Of a stretch of DNA of 64,000 nucleotides, positions 32,800 through 44,184 are shown piece by piece; the stretch's first letter is position 1, and every line of letters starts with the position of its first letter. This DNA is from Sycon ciliatum (taxonomy: Eukaryota; Porifera; Calcarea; Leucosolenida; Sycettidae). The stretch covers positions 26,561,266-26,625,265 of the forward strand of contig NC_088650.1 in NCBI RefSeq assembly GCF_964019385.1, in the 5' to 3' direction. Position numbers and translations under genes: made by a program. The notes below the pieces were generated by a model. That model searched no databases, had not been told where the DNA came from, and was given only the letters and a program-made list of their open reading frames with translations.

Positions 32800-35700
32800 T
32801 TGCCCTCAGGGAGAATGGATTGCATTTTGGGAGCTCTGGCCGAACACGAGCAACAGCTCAAAGTAGGCCCGCTCCTAAGCCTATTTTTCAGGTTTATTGA
32901 GTTTACTAAGGATATGATGTGTAATGGACCACTCGGGAGAGGATTGCGCTGTCCCTCCTGCTCGTGCGCGGAGGAGATTGGAATGGACATGGGAGGACAA
33001 CCGGGATGTGATAAAGGCGTACTTGCTTGCTACCGAGTGTGGACGGCTGCAGCTTGGGTACGTGCGGCGTATGCATGATATATGGACCGCTATGAGGCCT
33101 GATAGACCGGTGAGTGAGGGTCTGTTGGCGGATAGAAGGCGATATATCACTAAAAACAATAAAATTTCGAAGGTGGAAGAAGACGTCTTGCGGAAGCAGA
33201 TGATGGAGGAGCGGAACCAAAGAGCGTCTGAAACTTCTACCACCATGGAAACCAACTCAGCTGATGAAACTAACTATAATGTAACCGTGGAGACTGAGCA
33301 TGCTGAGCTGTGTACTAGTGGTACTACTAGTAGTACTAGTATGGGTGATCTCTCCGAGGTTACACCAGCGACGCAGGCTACACTGCTACTTGCATCTACA
33401 TCAACGGGTTTGAATGCTGGGGCAGCCCTGGCTTTGACACCTCCAGAGCAAGGTGACAGCCTGCAGCCTGCTACAGCTGTGCTAGTAACTACTGATACAA
33501 GCAGTGACAACCTAGTGCAGGGGCTGGGGATGCCTTCACAAAGCAGCACTGACCTTACTCATCCTCAAGATGGAGAAACTGACGCCATGGATGCACTCAA
33601 CATTGACACCACTAACGCGCTCAGTGAGGCATACTTGAGATGGAGAAATGTACCCATGTCCGAAAGGCCTAGGTTACCTGTACCTCGCCATGTGCCTCAA
33701 CGCAAACTCGATCAGGTGACATTACTTGTGAACAAAGCAATCCCTGGAGTGATTAACACCACTAGTAAAAACAAAGATCTTCAAATGGAAGATCTCAATT
33801 GCTTAGTATATGTTGCTGCTCGATGTTCCTTGACCAGATGTGGCATTTCCTTGTCTGAGACGAACGGTGAAAACGCTAGCGGCAAGCCGGCGAGCTCGCG
33901 ACCACCGGAACCGACTTGGTTAGTAAAATCGCGCAACAAAGCGAAGAAATTACGGGCAGATATATCTCGACTAACAATGATGTTGAAAAACCCTGCTGTC
34001 AAGCACCAACGGTTCTTTACTCAGTACGGAATATCCAACACTTCCCAGATTGGATACGTCCTGGAACAGAGGAAGCTGGAATTGCTTGCGCTAGCGGAGA
34101 GGACAAGACGTGATAAACACATCTGGGAGAGCAGGAGAGCTAACACACTATTCCGCACAAATGAGAAAGAATTCTACCGTAGACTGAGAAAGGAACCGGA
34201 GCAGCAGCATCCCGGGGAAATACCGAGTGAGGGTGCCGTATTCGAGTTCTGGTCTGGTATACTAGCCAAGCCTGTGCCGTTTGATGAGTCATCAGGGTGG
34301 TATCAAGAACAAAGAGTGGAATATGAGACTACCATTGCAGAGGATGAACCCGTATCTGTGACTCAACAGGCACTCCAGGACACGCTAGCTAAGGTCAGCA
34401 GGTGGAAAGCTAGTGGTGTAGACGCAATTCATGGTTACTGGTGGAAAAAATTATCTAATCTACACATTGCCCTGCGAATCGCCTTCCAGAAGACCCTTGT
34501 CGGTGATTGGCCAATTCCGGAATGGTTGGTGACTGGCCGCACAATCCTGCTGCCCAAGACGGAGCCACCCACATCTAACCCAGCCCAATATCGCCCTATC
34601 ACCTGTCTACCCACACAATACAAGATCCTGACAGCCGTAGTTGCTAGTCTCATGTGGAAACACATTGACACCAATTCGATACTCCCAGATGAACAGAGAG
34701 GGTGTACCCCGGGAACACTAGGCTGTAAGGAGCAACTTCTTGTCAATAAGATGATAATGGAGCACGCTCGGCATAATAAGCGCAATATCTCTGTTGCGTA
34801 TATCGACTTCAAGAAAGCCTATGACAGCGTTTCTCATGTATGGATTATTCGGATGCTGGAGATGTACAAATTTAGCCCAGCTCTTGTCAAGTTCTTGGAG
34901 GCAAGCATGCAGCTCTGGAATACGCACATGAGTTTATCATATCAAAATGCACGGGTCTCTACAGAATCTGTCAGGATTCGCCGTGGTATCTTCCAAGGAG
35001 ACACGCTATCACCCCTCTTGTTTTGCTTAGCTATTAACTGCATTTCAAGAGAGGTGCAGAAGACAGGCGGCGGATATCAAATGCAAATTGGACAGGTCTC
35101 AAAGGTCGTTTCTCAACTCTTGTACATGGATGACATTAAATTGTATGCCAAACATCGCAACCAGCTGAAGCCCATGATCAACGTCGCCCAGATCACAGCT
35201 TCGGCCATTGGCCTGGAGTTTGGTGTTTCGAAGTGCGCCACGCTTCATGTACACCGGGGAGTGCTTGAGTCAAGTGATGCGGAGCCTGTCGAAACACTGT
35301 TGGGTATGGCTTTACCCACCCTGCAAGAAGATAACATGTACAAATACCTCGGATTCATTGAATCGGCTGCGCTGCCGCATGGTGAGATAAAGAGCAAGCT
35401 TCGTGAGGATTATGGAAAGCGATTAGATGCGATCTTCAAGTCTGGATTAACGGCTGGATATTTAGCAAAGGCAGTAAACACATACGCGGTGCCACTGCTC
35501 ACCTACAGCTTTGGCATCATCAACTGGCGACCCGTAGAATTGGAGCAGCTGGATATCTTGCTCAGGAAGAAGCTCACCAAGAAGGGATGGCATCACCCTC
35601 GGGCTGACAGAGAGAGGGTGCATTTGGTGCGCGCCGAAGGCGGCCGTGGATTCCAGAGTGTGGTAGATCTACATGAACGATCCATCATCCAGATCAATAA

Positions 35701-37179
35701 ATACATCGAGGGCCACCAAGACCACATTGCCATTGCTCTCCTAAAACAGTACCATCATGAAAAAGCAAAATACTCTGTCTCCAGTGATGCTGCGAAATAT
35801 TTGGCAAAGATTGGTATGGAGGAGTCAGCCACAAAGGAGCAAATACGCCAGGGATACCAGCGGCATCGGGAGGAGACAATCAGAAAGAAGCCTCTGCATG
35901 GCCAATTTTGGCTGATGCTGCAGGATGCTGAGCTGGATCGAGGGCTCTCCTTTGCGTGGTTGCGGTCTTCTGCTTTGCGTCCGGCGACAGAGAGTATTGT
36001 CATGGCCATACAGGACCAGGCTATCCCAACACGGAATTTACAAGAGATATTTAATCGAGGAACAGGTGTGTCAACGAAAACGAGTTGCCGGATGTGTGGC
36101 AGGGACAAGGAAACGGTTTTCCACCTTATTGGAGCGTGTACAGCTTGTGCGGGAAGTCACTATGTCAATCGCCACAACAGGTTAGCAAAATATCTCCACT
36201 GGACATTGTGCAGGAAGTATGGTGCATCGGACATTTCGAATGAGTACACACGTCACCAACTCACCAACGTCGTGTACAGTGCTGAAACGGATGTGTCAAT
36301 CTATTGGGAAGTGCCAATTCCAACAGCAGCGCCCGTTGGAGCAAACAGACCCGACATTATTATCAAGGGCAAAGATGAAGCGTTCCTTGTGGACGTAAGT
36401 GTCCCTCTGGATAGAAACATCCGCCGAAAATCTGTGGAAAAGATACAGAAATATCAAGGCCTGAAGCGTGAGGTGGAGCAGATGTGGCAGGTGAGGGCCA
36501 AGATCGTGCCAATAATTGTGGGGGCATTAGGTGGATTAACCCCCTCGCCTGCTGACTTTGTGAGGGAACTGGATGCCGGAGCCAGTGTATCGATCTTGCA
36601 AAAGGAGGCGCTCCTTGGCACAGTTGACATCATCAGGTCAATAACTCAGATGAAATAATAATTACACTCTAATAAGTTACATTGGTTTGCGAATGCCCAT
36701 GGTTCGAACTATTAGTTGAAGCACCTATTTGCAGAAAATAATTATGATCGTAATATTAATCACTTGCCAATAACAAAGACAACAATAATACCATCAGCCC
36801 CCATTCACCGGTTTTGACGGTGCTTCACTGATGTTGAATGAGAAGAATTATATTGCTGCCTTCAGTGCTATTGTGTCGCTGAAGGGCTCGATTTCAGATT
36901 TGACGACGGTTATTTTTCAACGGATTTTGTTTTCTGATTTAGCTCTCTTGCTATTACTGTACCTGCTTGTGTTAAGTCTCGTTCTCGCAGATTAGTTGTA
37001 TAATAGATTGTACATGCATCATTGTAGATTTGCTGTTCACAGTATTTCTCTCTTTTTTCTTTCTTTTTTCTCAGTCTCCCTTATTATATTTTCTTCACAT
37101 ACAACAGCAGTACTCCCCATGGTCTTAAATGACCCGGGATGCTGCATAATACAAACACAAAACCAATAAAGCCACCCCC
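32800..37179 (+). mobile_element. R4/Dong-like LINE, apparently full length, flanked by (AAT)n
   Basis: 5' UTR 32800-32923, one ORF 32924-36658, 3' UTR 36659-37179 ending GCCACCCCCAT directly before (AAT)n. A second, 3'-only copy at 41967-42406 ends at exactly the same base before (AAT)n, which defines the 3' end. Dong of Bombyx and related R4-clade elements are known, as I recall, to insert in TAA repeats, matching this placement. Confidence 0.8.
32924..36658 (+). CDS. LINE polyprotein: RT with C-terminal restriction-like endonuclease (R2/R4/Dong type)
   Basis: A 1244-residue uninterrupted frame. The N-terminal ~90 residues (WTWEDNRDVIKAYLL, GYVRRMHDIW) look like a Myb/trihelix-type DNA-binding helix bundle. 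A Ser/Thr-rich linker follows. The RT (about 460-800) has VDAIHGYWWKK, YRPITCLPTQYK, DFKKAYDSVSH, RGIFQGDTLSPLLFCL and YMDD (near 733). The C-terminal endonuclease has a CCHC knuckle C-x2-C-x8-H-x4-C (near 1055), RHNR, RPD (near 1141) and DVSVP, the R2-type PD-(D/E)XK signature, followed by KIQKYQGLK. These enzymes nick a specific target and prime cDNA synthesis there (known). Nothing is missing, so it may be active. Confidence 0.88.
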   Translation: MDHSGEDCAVPPARARRRLEWTWEDNRDVIKAYLLATECGRLQLGYVRRMHDIWTAMRPDRPVSEGLLADRRRYITKNNKISKVEEDVLRKQMMEERNQRASETSTTMETNSADETNYNVTVETEHAELCTSGTTSSTSMGDLSEVTPATQATLLLASTSTGLNAGAALALTPPEQGDSLQPATAVLVTTDTSSDNLVQGLGMPSQSSTDLTHPQDGETDAMDALNIDTTNALSEAYLRWRNVPMSERPRLPVPRHVPQRKLDQVTLLVNKAIPGVINTTSKNKDLQMEDLNCLVYVAARCSLTRCGISLSETNGENASGKPASSRPPEPTWLVKSRNKAKKLRADISRLTMMLKNPAVKHQRFFTQYGISNTSQIGYVLEQRKLELLALAERTRRDKHIWESRRANTLFRTNEKEFYRRLRKEPEQQHPGEIPSEGAVFEFWSGILAKPVPFDESSGWYQEQRVEYETTIAEDEPVSVTQQALQDTLAKVSRWKASGVDAIHGYWWKKLSNLHIALRIAFQKTLVGDWPIPEWLVTGRTILLPKTEPPTSNPAQYRPITCLPTQYKILTAVVASLMWKHIDTNSILPDEQRGCTPGTLGCKEQLLVNKMIMEHARHNKRNISVAYIDFKKAYDSVSHVWIIRMLEMYKFSPALVKFLEASMQLWNTHMSLSYQNARVSTESVRIRRGIFQGDTLSPLLFCLAINCISREVQKTGGGYQMQIGQVSKVVSQLLYMDDIKLYAKHRNQLKPMINVAQITASAIGLEFGVSKCATLHVHRGVLESSDAEPVETLLGMALPTLQEDNMYKYLGFIESAALPHGEIKSKLREDYGKRLDAIFKSGLTAGYLAKAVNTYAVPLLTYSFGIINWRPVELEQLDILLRKKLTKKGWHHPRADRERVHLVRAEGGRGFQSVVDLHERSIIQINKYIEGHQDHIAIALLKQYHHEKAKYSVSSDAAKYLAKIGMEESATKEQIRQGYQRHREETIRKKPLHGQFWLMLQDAELDRGLSFAWLRSSALRPATESIVMAIQDQAIPTRNLQEIFNRGTGVSTKTSCRMCGRDKETVFHLIGACTACAGSHYVNRHNRLAKYLHWTLCRKYGASDISNEYTRHQLTNVVYSAETDVSIYWEVPIPTAAPVGANRPDIIIKGKDEAFLVDVSVPLDRNIRRKSVEKIQKYQGLKREVEQMWQVRAKIVPIIVGALGGLTPSPADFVRELDAGASVSILQKEALLGTVDIIRSITQMK

Positions 37180-37385
<206 letters not shown>

Positions 37386-37869
37386 TTTAGAATTGCGATC
37401 AACAGAACGAGCTGAACCGACATTTTCACAAAGGCTTTTATTGTATTCAAAAAAACTGTCTGTTTGGCTCTGGTTGGCCATGTTGTCATATCTTGTGTCA
37501 CAGTATACTAGTAGTCCTTACAAGTTCGTTAAGTGCTTTCGCAGTTTTTCCTGTTATTACCTTAGTGCTAGGATTATCATTTTCATAGGTGTTGTTTCTT
37601 CTCACTCCATTTCTCTTTATTAGTATCTTTCTGGATTGTTTTTCATTAGTACAACGTAGCTTCCTGAGGAGTGTTGTGCGAAAACTAGTTCGAAGTACAA
37701 TTTTTTGTTCATCATTTCTTCCATATCACATTTTTTTTTCTTACATGTTCTTCACTGCCTTCGTATACACTCGTTTTTTTGAATACAATAAAAGCCTTTG
37801 TGAAAATGTCGGTTCAGCTCGTTCTGTTGATCGCAATTCTAAAACTATTGTCGCCTCGACGCCTATTTA
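37386..37869. mobile_element. Foldback block between AAT tracts (family D)
   Basis: Arms 37386-37455 and about 37775-37846 are reverse complements (TTTAGAATTGCGATCAACAG and complement). The ~320-bp centre contains a hammerhead-like motif. Both outer edges run into (AAT)n. Confidence 0.7.
37660..37695 (+). ncRNA. Hammerhead-like motif, family D
   Basis: Stem I CTTC/GAAG, core CTGAGGA, GAAA, self-complementary AACTAGTT stem III, C17. Stem II (GTGTTGTGC) is only a G-C pair plus wobbles, so it is a relic or a minimal form. Confidence 0.4.
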
Positions 37870-37902
<33 letters not shown>

Positions 37903-38095
37903 AACTGGTTTGAGGGAAAGAGACAAACGGGAAAAGTCTGAAGAAAAAATTGACTGTCACCACCAGGACTCGAACCAGGGACCCTCGCTTGTAGCCAGCG
38001 ATGCTCTAACCACTGAGCTATGGTGTAGTCGTCATCCAAGCAGAGACCGTTCAATGCCCTCTTCAGACTTCGTAAATAATAATAATAATAATAAT
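37870..38095 (-). repeat. tRNA-like family 1 fragment between AAT tracts
   Basis: tRNA-like core 37956-38027 with its flanking inverted repeat. The unit is cut on both sides by (AAT)n (37870-37900 and 38077-38095). Confidence 0.8.
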
Positions 38096-39423
38096 TGTAA
38101 AATAGAAAAGGACATATGGATACGAGTTTAGAGTAACTCTCCATCACTGTAACATGATACTATATACAGTCAGAAAGTGCAATAACTAGGCACAAAACTG
38201 ACAGAGTACTGAGACATTCGACGTCCTGACACCTAACTTTAACACATCTCCGTAGCGCTAACCGACAGCCTTCCAACTTGGAAGGTTCAAGGTTATGGAA
38301 AAGACCAAAGAGGGGAAGGCAAGCGCAACGAAAACGAGCAAAAGCTACAGTCCCAACGGAACAAAGAATGTCGATTGTTACTGGACGATGACGAGACCAG
38401 TACGATATTTGACAAAGCGGTCTAACTACAATTCGAAGCAGCAAAGCAGCACACCACCCAACTTGGGTGGGTCATAAATATCAAAGATAAGTAAAGAAAG
38501 GGAAGCTTTGCGAAAACGAATTGTACAAGCCGAAAGCCAAACTCCTACAGTACTCCTCATGCATGACATTGTGATGGACTAGTTGACTACAAAACAAGTT
38601 GTTTCACACGACGTACGTTTCGCCGTATGGTTCGTGACGGCTCATCAGGTGTGCAATTTGAAACTCGGATGTTGAGCCATAAATAAATGTAAAATAGAAA
38701 AGGACATATGGATACGAGTTTAGAGTAACTCTCCATCACTGTAACATGATACTATATACAGTCAGAAAGTGCAATAACTAGGCACAAAACTGACAGAGTA
38801 CTGAGACATTCGACGTCCTGACACCTAACTTTAACACATCTCCGTAGCGCTAACCGACAGCCTTCCAACTTGGAAGGTTCAAGGTTATGGAAAAGACCAA
38901 AGAGGGGAAGGCAAGCGCAACGAAAACGAGCAAAAGCTACAGTCCCAACGGAACAAAGAATGTCGATTGTTACTGGACGATGACGAGACCAGTACGATAT
39001 TTGACAAAGCGGTCTAACTACAATTCGAAGCAGCAAAGCAGCACACCACCCAACTTGGGTGGGTCATAAATATCAAAGATAAGTAAAGAAAGGGAAGCTT
39101 TGCGAAAACGAATTGTACAAGCCGAAAGCCAAACTCCTACAGTACGTAGGAGCGCTCGTTTTCGTTGCGCTTGCCTTCCCCTCTTTGGTCTTTTCCATAA
39201 CCTTGAACCTTCCAAGTTGGAAGGCTGTCGGTTAGCGCTACGGAGATGTGTTAAAGTTAGGTGTCAGGACGTCGAATGTCTCAGTACTCTGTCAGTTTTG
39301 TGCCTAGTTATTGCACTTTCTGACTGTATATAGTATCATGTTACAGTGATGGAGAGTTACTCTAAACTCGTATCCATATGTCCTTTTCTATTTTACATTT
39401 ATTTATGGCTCAACATCCGAGTT
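38096..39423. mobile_element. Family B ribozyme array, hairpin block 1
   Basis: The unit is on the minus strand from 38096 with a 592-bp period (GTAAAATAGAAAAGGACAT at 38096 and 38688). It then flips to plus at about 39139 and ends at GAGTTTCAAAT before (AAT)n. One hammerhead, 38605-38653. Confidence 0.85.
38605..38653 (-). ncRNA. Hammerhead ribozyme, family B
   Basis: Stem I CACAC/GTGTG, CTGATGA, stem II GCCGT/ACGGC closing a 10-nt loop, GAAA, ACGTACGT stem III, C17. Complete core. Confidence 0.85.
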
Positions 39424-39624
39424 TCAAATAATAATAATAATAATAATAATAATAATTACGAAGTCTGAAGAAAATGTTGAACGGCCTCTGCTGGGATGAC
39501 GACTACACCATAGCTCAGTGGTTAGAGCATCGCTGGCTACAAGCGAGGGTCCCTGGTTCGAGTCCTGGTGGTGACAGTCAATTTTTTCTTCAGACTTTTC
39601 CCGTTTGTCTCTTTCCCTCAAACC

Positions 39625-39682
<58 letters not shown>

Positions 39683-39727
39683 TTGACTGGTTTTGAGGGA
39701 AATAATAATAATAATAATAATAATAAT
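39424..39727 (+). repeat. tRNA-like family 1 fragment between AAT tracts
   Basis: tRNA-like core 39504-39575 on plus. AAT tracts at 39424-39457, 39625-39681 and 39703-39727 bound it. Confidence 0.8.
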
Positions 39728-40173
39728 TGTGGAAGAGAAAAAGACATATGGATACGAGTTAAGAGTAACTCTCCATCACTGTAACATGATACTATATACA
39801 GTCAGAAAGTGCAATAACTAGGCACAAAACTGACAGAGTACTCGTCATCGTCCAGTAACAATCGACATTCTTTGTTCCGTTGGGACTGTAGCTTTTGCTC
39901 GTTTTCGTTGCGCTTGCCTTCCCCTCTTTGGTCTTTCCATAACCTTGAACCTTCCAAGTTGGAAGGCTGTCGGTTAGCGCTACGGAGATGTGTTGAAGCT
40001 AGGTGTCAGGACGTCGAATGTTTCAGTACTCTGTCAGTTTTGTGCCTAGTTATTGCACTTTCTGACTGTATATAGTATCATGTTACAGTGATGGAGAGTT
40101 ACTCTTAACTCGTATCCATATGTCTTTTTCTCTTCCACATTTATTTATGGCTCAACATCCGAGTTTCAAATTG

Positions 40174-40222
40174 CACACCTGATGAGCCGTCACGAACCAT
40201 ACGGCGAAACGTACGTCGTGTG
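40174..40222 (+). ncRNA. Hammerhead ribozyme, family B, tandem copy 1
   Basis: Same fold as the minus-strand copy; predicted cleavage after GTC at 40217. Confidence 0.88.
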
Positions 40223-40764
40223 AAACAACTTGTTTTGTAGTCAACTAGTCCATCACAATGTCATGCATGAGGAGTACTGTAGGAGTTTGACTTTCGGCTT
40301 GTACAATTCGTTTTCGCAAAGCTTCCCTTTCTTTACTTATCTTTGATATTTATGACCCACCCAAGTTGGGTGGTGTGCTGCTTTGCTGCTTCGAATTGTA
40401 GTTAGACCGCTTTGTCAAATATCGTACTGGTCTCGTCATCGTCCAGTAACAATCGACATTCTTTGTTCCGTTGGGACTGTAGCTTTTGCTCGTTTTCGTT
40501 GCGCTTGCCTTCCCCTCTTTGGTCTTTCCATAACCTTGAACCTTCCAAGTTGGAAGGCTGTCGGTTAGCGCTACGGAGATGTGTTGAAGCTAGGTGTCAG
40601 GACGTCGAATGTTTCAGTACTCTGTCAGTTTTGTGCCTAGTTATTGCACTTTCTGACTGTATATAGTATCATGTTACAGTGATGGAGAGTTACTCTTAAC
40701 TCGTATCCATATGTCTTTTTCTCTTCCACATTTATTTATGGCTCAACATCCGAGTTTCAAATTG

Positions 40765-40813
40765 CACACCTGATGAGCCGTCACGAACCATACGGCGAAA
40801 CGTACGTCGTGTG
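40765..40813 (+). ncRNA. Hammerhead ribozyme, family B, tandem copy 2
   Basis: Identical to copy 1, 591 bp downstream. Self-cleavage at both sites would release one 591-nt monomer. Confidence 0.88.
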
Positions 40814-41355
40814 AAACAACTTGTTTTGTAGTCAACTAGTCCATCACAATGTCATGCATGAGGAGTACTGTAGGAGTTTGACTTTCGGCTTGTACAATTC
40901 GTTTTCGCAAAGCTTCCCTTTCTTTACTTATCTTTGATATTTATGACCCACCCAAGTTGGGTGGTGTGCTGCTTTGCTGCTTCGAATTGTAGTTAGACCG
41001 CTTTGTCAAATATCGTACTGGTCTCGTCATCGTCCAGTAACAATCGACATTCTTTGTTCCGTTGGGACTGTAGCTTTTGCTCGTTTTCGTTGCGCTTGCC
41101 TTCCCCTCTTTGGTCTTTCCATAACCTTGAACCTTCCAAGTTGGAAGGCTGTCGGTTAGCGCTACGGAGATGTGTTGAAGCTAGGTGTCAGGACGTCGAA
41201 TGTTTCAGTACTCTGTCAGTTTTGTGCCTAGTTATTGCACTTTCTGACTGTATATAGTATCATGTTACAGTGATGGAGAGTTACTCTTAACTCGTATCCA
41301 TATGTCTTTTTCTCTTCCACATTTATTTATGGCTCAACATCCGAGTTTCAAATTG

Positions 41356-41404
41356 CACACCTGATGAGCCGTCACGAACCATACGGCGAAACGTACGTCG
41401 TGTG
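41356..41404 (+). ncRNA. Hammerhead ribozyme, family B, tandem copy 3
   Basis: Identical to copies 1 and 2, another 591 bp downstream. Confidence 0.88.
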
Positions 41405-41966
41405 AAACAACTTGTTTTGTAGTCAACTAGTCCATCACAATGTCATGCATGAGGAGTACTGTAGGAGTTTGACTTTCGGCTTGTACAATTCGTTTTCGCA
41501 AAGCTTCCCTTTCTTTACTTATCTTTGATATTTATGACCCACCCAAGTTGGGTGGTGTGCTGCTTTGCTGCTTCGAATTGTAGTTAGACCGCTTTGTCAA
41601 ATATCGTACTGGTCTCGTCATCGTCCAGTAACAATCGACATTCTTTGTTCCGTTGGGACTGTAGCTTTTGCTCGTTTTCGTTGCGCTTGCCTTCCCCTCT
41701 TTGGTCTTTCCATAACCTTGAACCTTCCAAGTTGGAAGGCTGTCGGTTAGCGCTACGGAGATGTGTTGAAACTAGGTGTCAGGACGTCGAATGTTTCAGT
41801 ACTCTGTCAGTTTTGTGCCTAGTTATTGCACTTTCTGACTGTATATAGTATCATGTTACAGTGATGGAGAGTTACTCTTAACTCGTATCCATATGTCTTT
41901 TTCTCTTCCACATTTATTTATGGCTCAACATCCGAGTTTCAAATAATAATAATAATAATAATAATA

Positions 41967-42406
41967 TTATGATCGTAATATTAATCACTTGCCAATAACA
42001 AAGACAACAATAATACCATCAGCCCCCATTCACCGGTTTTGACGGTGCTTTACTGAAGTTGAATGAGAAGAATTATATTGCTGCCTTCAGTGCTATTGTG
42101 TCGCTGAAGGGCTCGATTTCAGATTTGATGACGGTTACTTTTCAACGGATTTTGTTTTCTGATTTAGCTCTCTTGCTATTACTGTACCTGCTTGTGTTAA
42201 GTCTCATTCTCGCAGATTAGTTGTATAATAGATTGTACATGCATCATTGTAGATTTGCTGTTCACAGTATTTCTCTCTTTTTTCTTTCCTTTTTCTCAGT
42301 CTTCCTTATTACATTTTCTTCACATACAACAGCAGTACTCCCCATGGTCTTAAATGACCCGGGATGCTGCATAATACAAACACAAAACCAATAAAGCCAC
42401 CCCCAT
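41967..42406 (+). mobile_element. Solo 3' end of the Dong-like LINE between AAT tracts
   Basis: Matches 36740-37179 with scattered differences. It is 5'-truncated at ATTATGATCGTAAT and ends at the same GCCACCCCCAT before (AAT)n. Independent insertion of the same family. Confidence 0.85.
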
Positions 42407-42430
42407 AATAATAATAATAATAATAATAAT

Positions 42431-43819
42431 CAAAGGATCAGTCGGGGAAGTGAACTGCCTGAAAAGAGAAAAAACGCCAGACCCACCAGGACTCGAACCT
42501 GGGACCCTGCTTGTCATGAGCAATGCTCTAACCACTGAGCTATGGGACCAGGCTGAACCTAGAAGGCGCTGACAAGTTTTCACTCCAAAGGCAGCTCACA
42601 ACACGTGCCACACATACTGATGGCACTTGGGTCTTTTTCCCTCCCCCAGGGGACCAACCACGGTCAGTTTCTGGAAACTACCAGAGGTGAAAGAAAGTGA
42701 TTAAATTTGGAAAGGATTGGGAGAACTTCATATTCAAAGGATCAGTCGGGGAAGTGAACTGCCTGAAAAGAGAAAAAACGCCAGACCCACCAGGACTCGA
42801 ACCTGGGACCCTGCTTGTCATGAGCAATGCTCTAACCACTGAGCTATGGGACCAGGCTGAACCTAGAAGGCGCTGACAAGTTTTCACTCCAAAGGCAGCT
42901 CACAACACGTGCCACACATACTGATGGCACTTGGGTCTTTTTCCCTCCCCCAGGGGACCAACCACGGTCAGTTTCTGGAAACTACCAGAGGTGAAAGAAA
43001 GTGATTAAATTTGGAAAGGATTGGGAGAACTTCATATTCAAAGGATCAGTCGGGGAAGTGAACTGCCTGAAAAGAGAAAAAACGCCAGACCCACCAGGAC
43101 TCGAACCTGGGACCCTGCTTGTCATGAGCAATGCTCTAACCACTGAGCTATGGGACCAGGCTGAACCTAGAAGGCGCTGACAAGTTTTCACTCCAAAGGC
43201 AGCTCACAACACGTGCCACACATACTGATGGCACTTGGGTCTTTTTCCCTCCCCCAGGGGACCAACCCCTGGGGGAGGGAAAAAGACCCAAGTGCCATCA
43301 GTATGTGTGGCACGTGTTGTGAGCTGCCTTTGGAGTGAAAACTTGTCAGCGCCTTCTAGGTTCAGCCTGGTCCCATAGCTCAGTGGTTAGAGCATTGCTC
43401 ATGACAAGCAGGGTCCCAGGTTCGAGTCCTGGTGGGTCTGGCGTTTTTTCTCTTTTCAGGCAGTTCACTTCCCCGACTGATCCTTTGAATATGAAGTTCT
43501 CCCAATCCTTTCCAAATTTAATCACTTTCTTTCACCTCTGGTAGTTTCCAGAAACTGACCGTGGTTGGTCCCCTGGGGGAGGGAAAAAAGACCCAAGTGC
43601 CATCAGTATGTGTGGCACGTGTTGTGAGCTGCCTTTGGAGTGAAAACTTGTCAGCGCCTTCTAGGTTCAGCCTGGTCCCATAGCTCAGTGGTTAGAGCAT
43701 TGCTCATGACAAGCAGGGTCCCAGGTTCGAGTCCTGGTGGGTCTGGCGTTTTTTCTCTTTTCAGGCAGTTCACTTCCCCGACTGATCCTTTGAATATGAA
43801 GTTCTCCCAATCCTTTCCA

Positions 43820-43820
<1 letters not shown>
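42431..43820. repeat. tRNA-like family 2, hairpin block 1 (304-305-bp units)
   Basis: tRNA-like cores on minus at 42479-42549, 42783-42853 and 43087-43157; on plus at 43369-43439 and 43674-43744. Strand flips at about 43267 inside a CCCCTGGGG palindrome. (AAT)n on both outer edges. Confidence 0.9.
43369..43439 (+). tRNA. tRNA-like element, family 2 (representative of 12)
   Basis: The 71 nt fold as a cloverleaf: acceptor GGTCCCA/TGGGTCT (one U-U and one G-U), D-arm GCTC-AGTGGTTA-GAGC, anticodon stem TTGCT/AGCAG, T-arm CCAGG-TTCGAGT-CCTGG (perfect). Pol III boxes are present (TAGCTCAGTGG and GGTTCGAGTCC), and a T6 terminator follows 5 nt later. The 7-nt anticodon loop CATGACA lacks the universal U33, so decoding function is doubtful. 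Best read as a transcribable tRNA-derived repeat. Confidence 0.6.

Positions 43821-43897
<77 letters not shown>
43821..43897. repeat. (AAT)n microsatellite
   Basis: About 25 units. Confidence 0.95.
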
Positions 43898-44164
43898 TTG
43901 AAACTCGGATGTTGAGCCATAAATAAATGTGGAAGAGAAAAGGACATATGGATACGAGTTAAGAGTAACTCTCCATCACTGTAACATGATACTATATACA
44001 GTCAGAAAGTGCAATAACTAGGCACAAAACTGACAGACGTCGAATGTTTCAGTACTCTGTCAGTTTTGTGCCTAGTTATTGCACTTTCTGACTGTATATA
44101 GTATCATGTTACAGTGATGGAGAGTTACTCTTAACTCGTATCCATATGTCCTTTTCTCTTCCAC
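43898..44164. mobile_element. Family B fragment, hairpin block
   Basis: Minus-strand family B from TTGAAACTCGG, flipping at about 44036 to plus and ending CTCTTCCACA, each edge in (AAT)n. No ribozyme retained. Confidence 0.8.
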
Positions 44165-44184
44165 AATAATAATAATAATAATAA

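Larger units (their letters stand above)
39728..41941 (+). mobile_element. Family B ribozyme tandem array, 591-bp units
   Basis: A short minus-strand start (39728-39840) flips into about 3.5 head-to-tail plus-strand units with an exact 591-bp period. Units are nearly identical (one base change, GAAGCTAGG to GAAACTAGG, in the last). The array stops at GAGTTTCAAAT just before a fourth ribozyme and runs into (AAT)n. No conserved ORF beyond short frames. Confidence 0.9.

Noticed and set aside
32924..36658. R2 element, hence an rDNA locus
   Set aside because: No rRNA sequence flanks it; the AAT flanks point to the R4/Dong type instead.
36830..36850. CTGATGTTGAATGAG in the LINE 3' UTR as a ribozyme
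   Set aside because: No GAAA box or pairing stems.
38160..41848. Repeated 60-94-codon frames in the family B units
   Set aside because: Frames differ between sub-copies, overlap the ribozyme flank and resemble no protein; the unit is non-coding.
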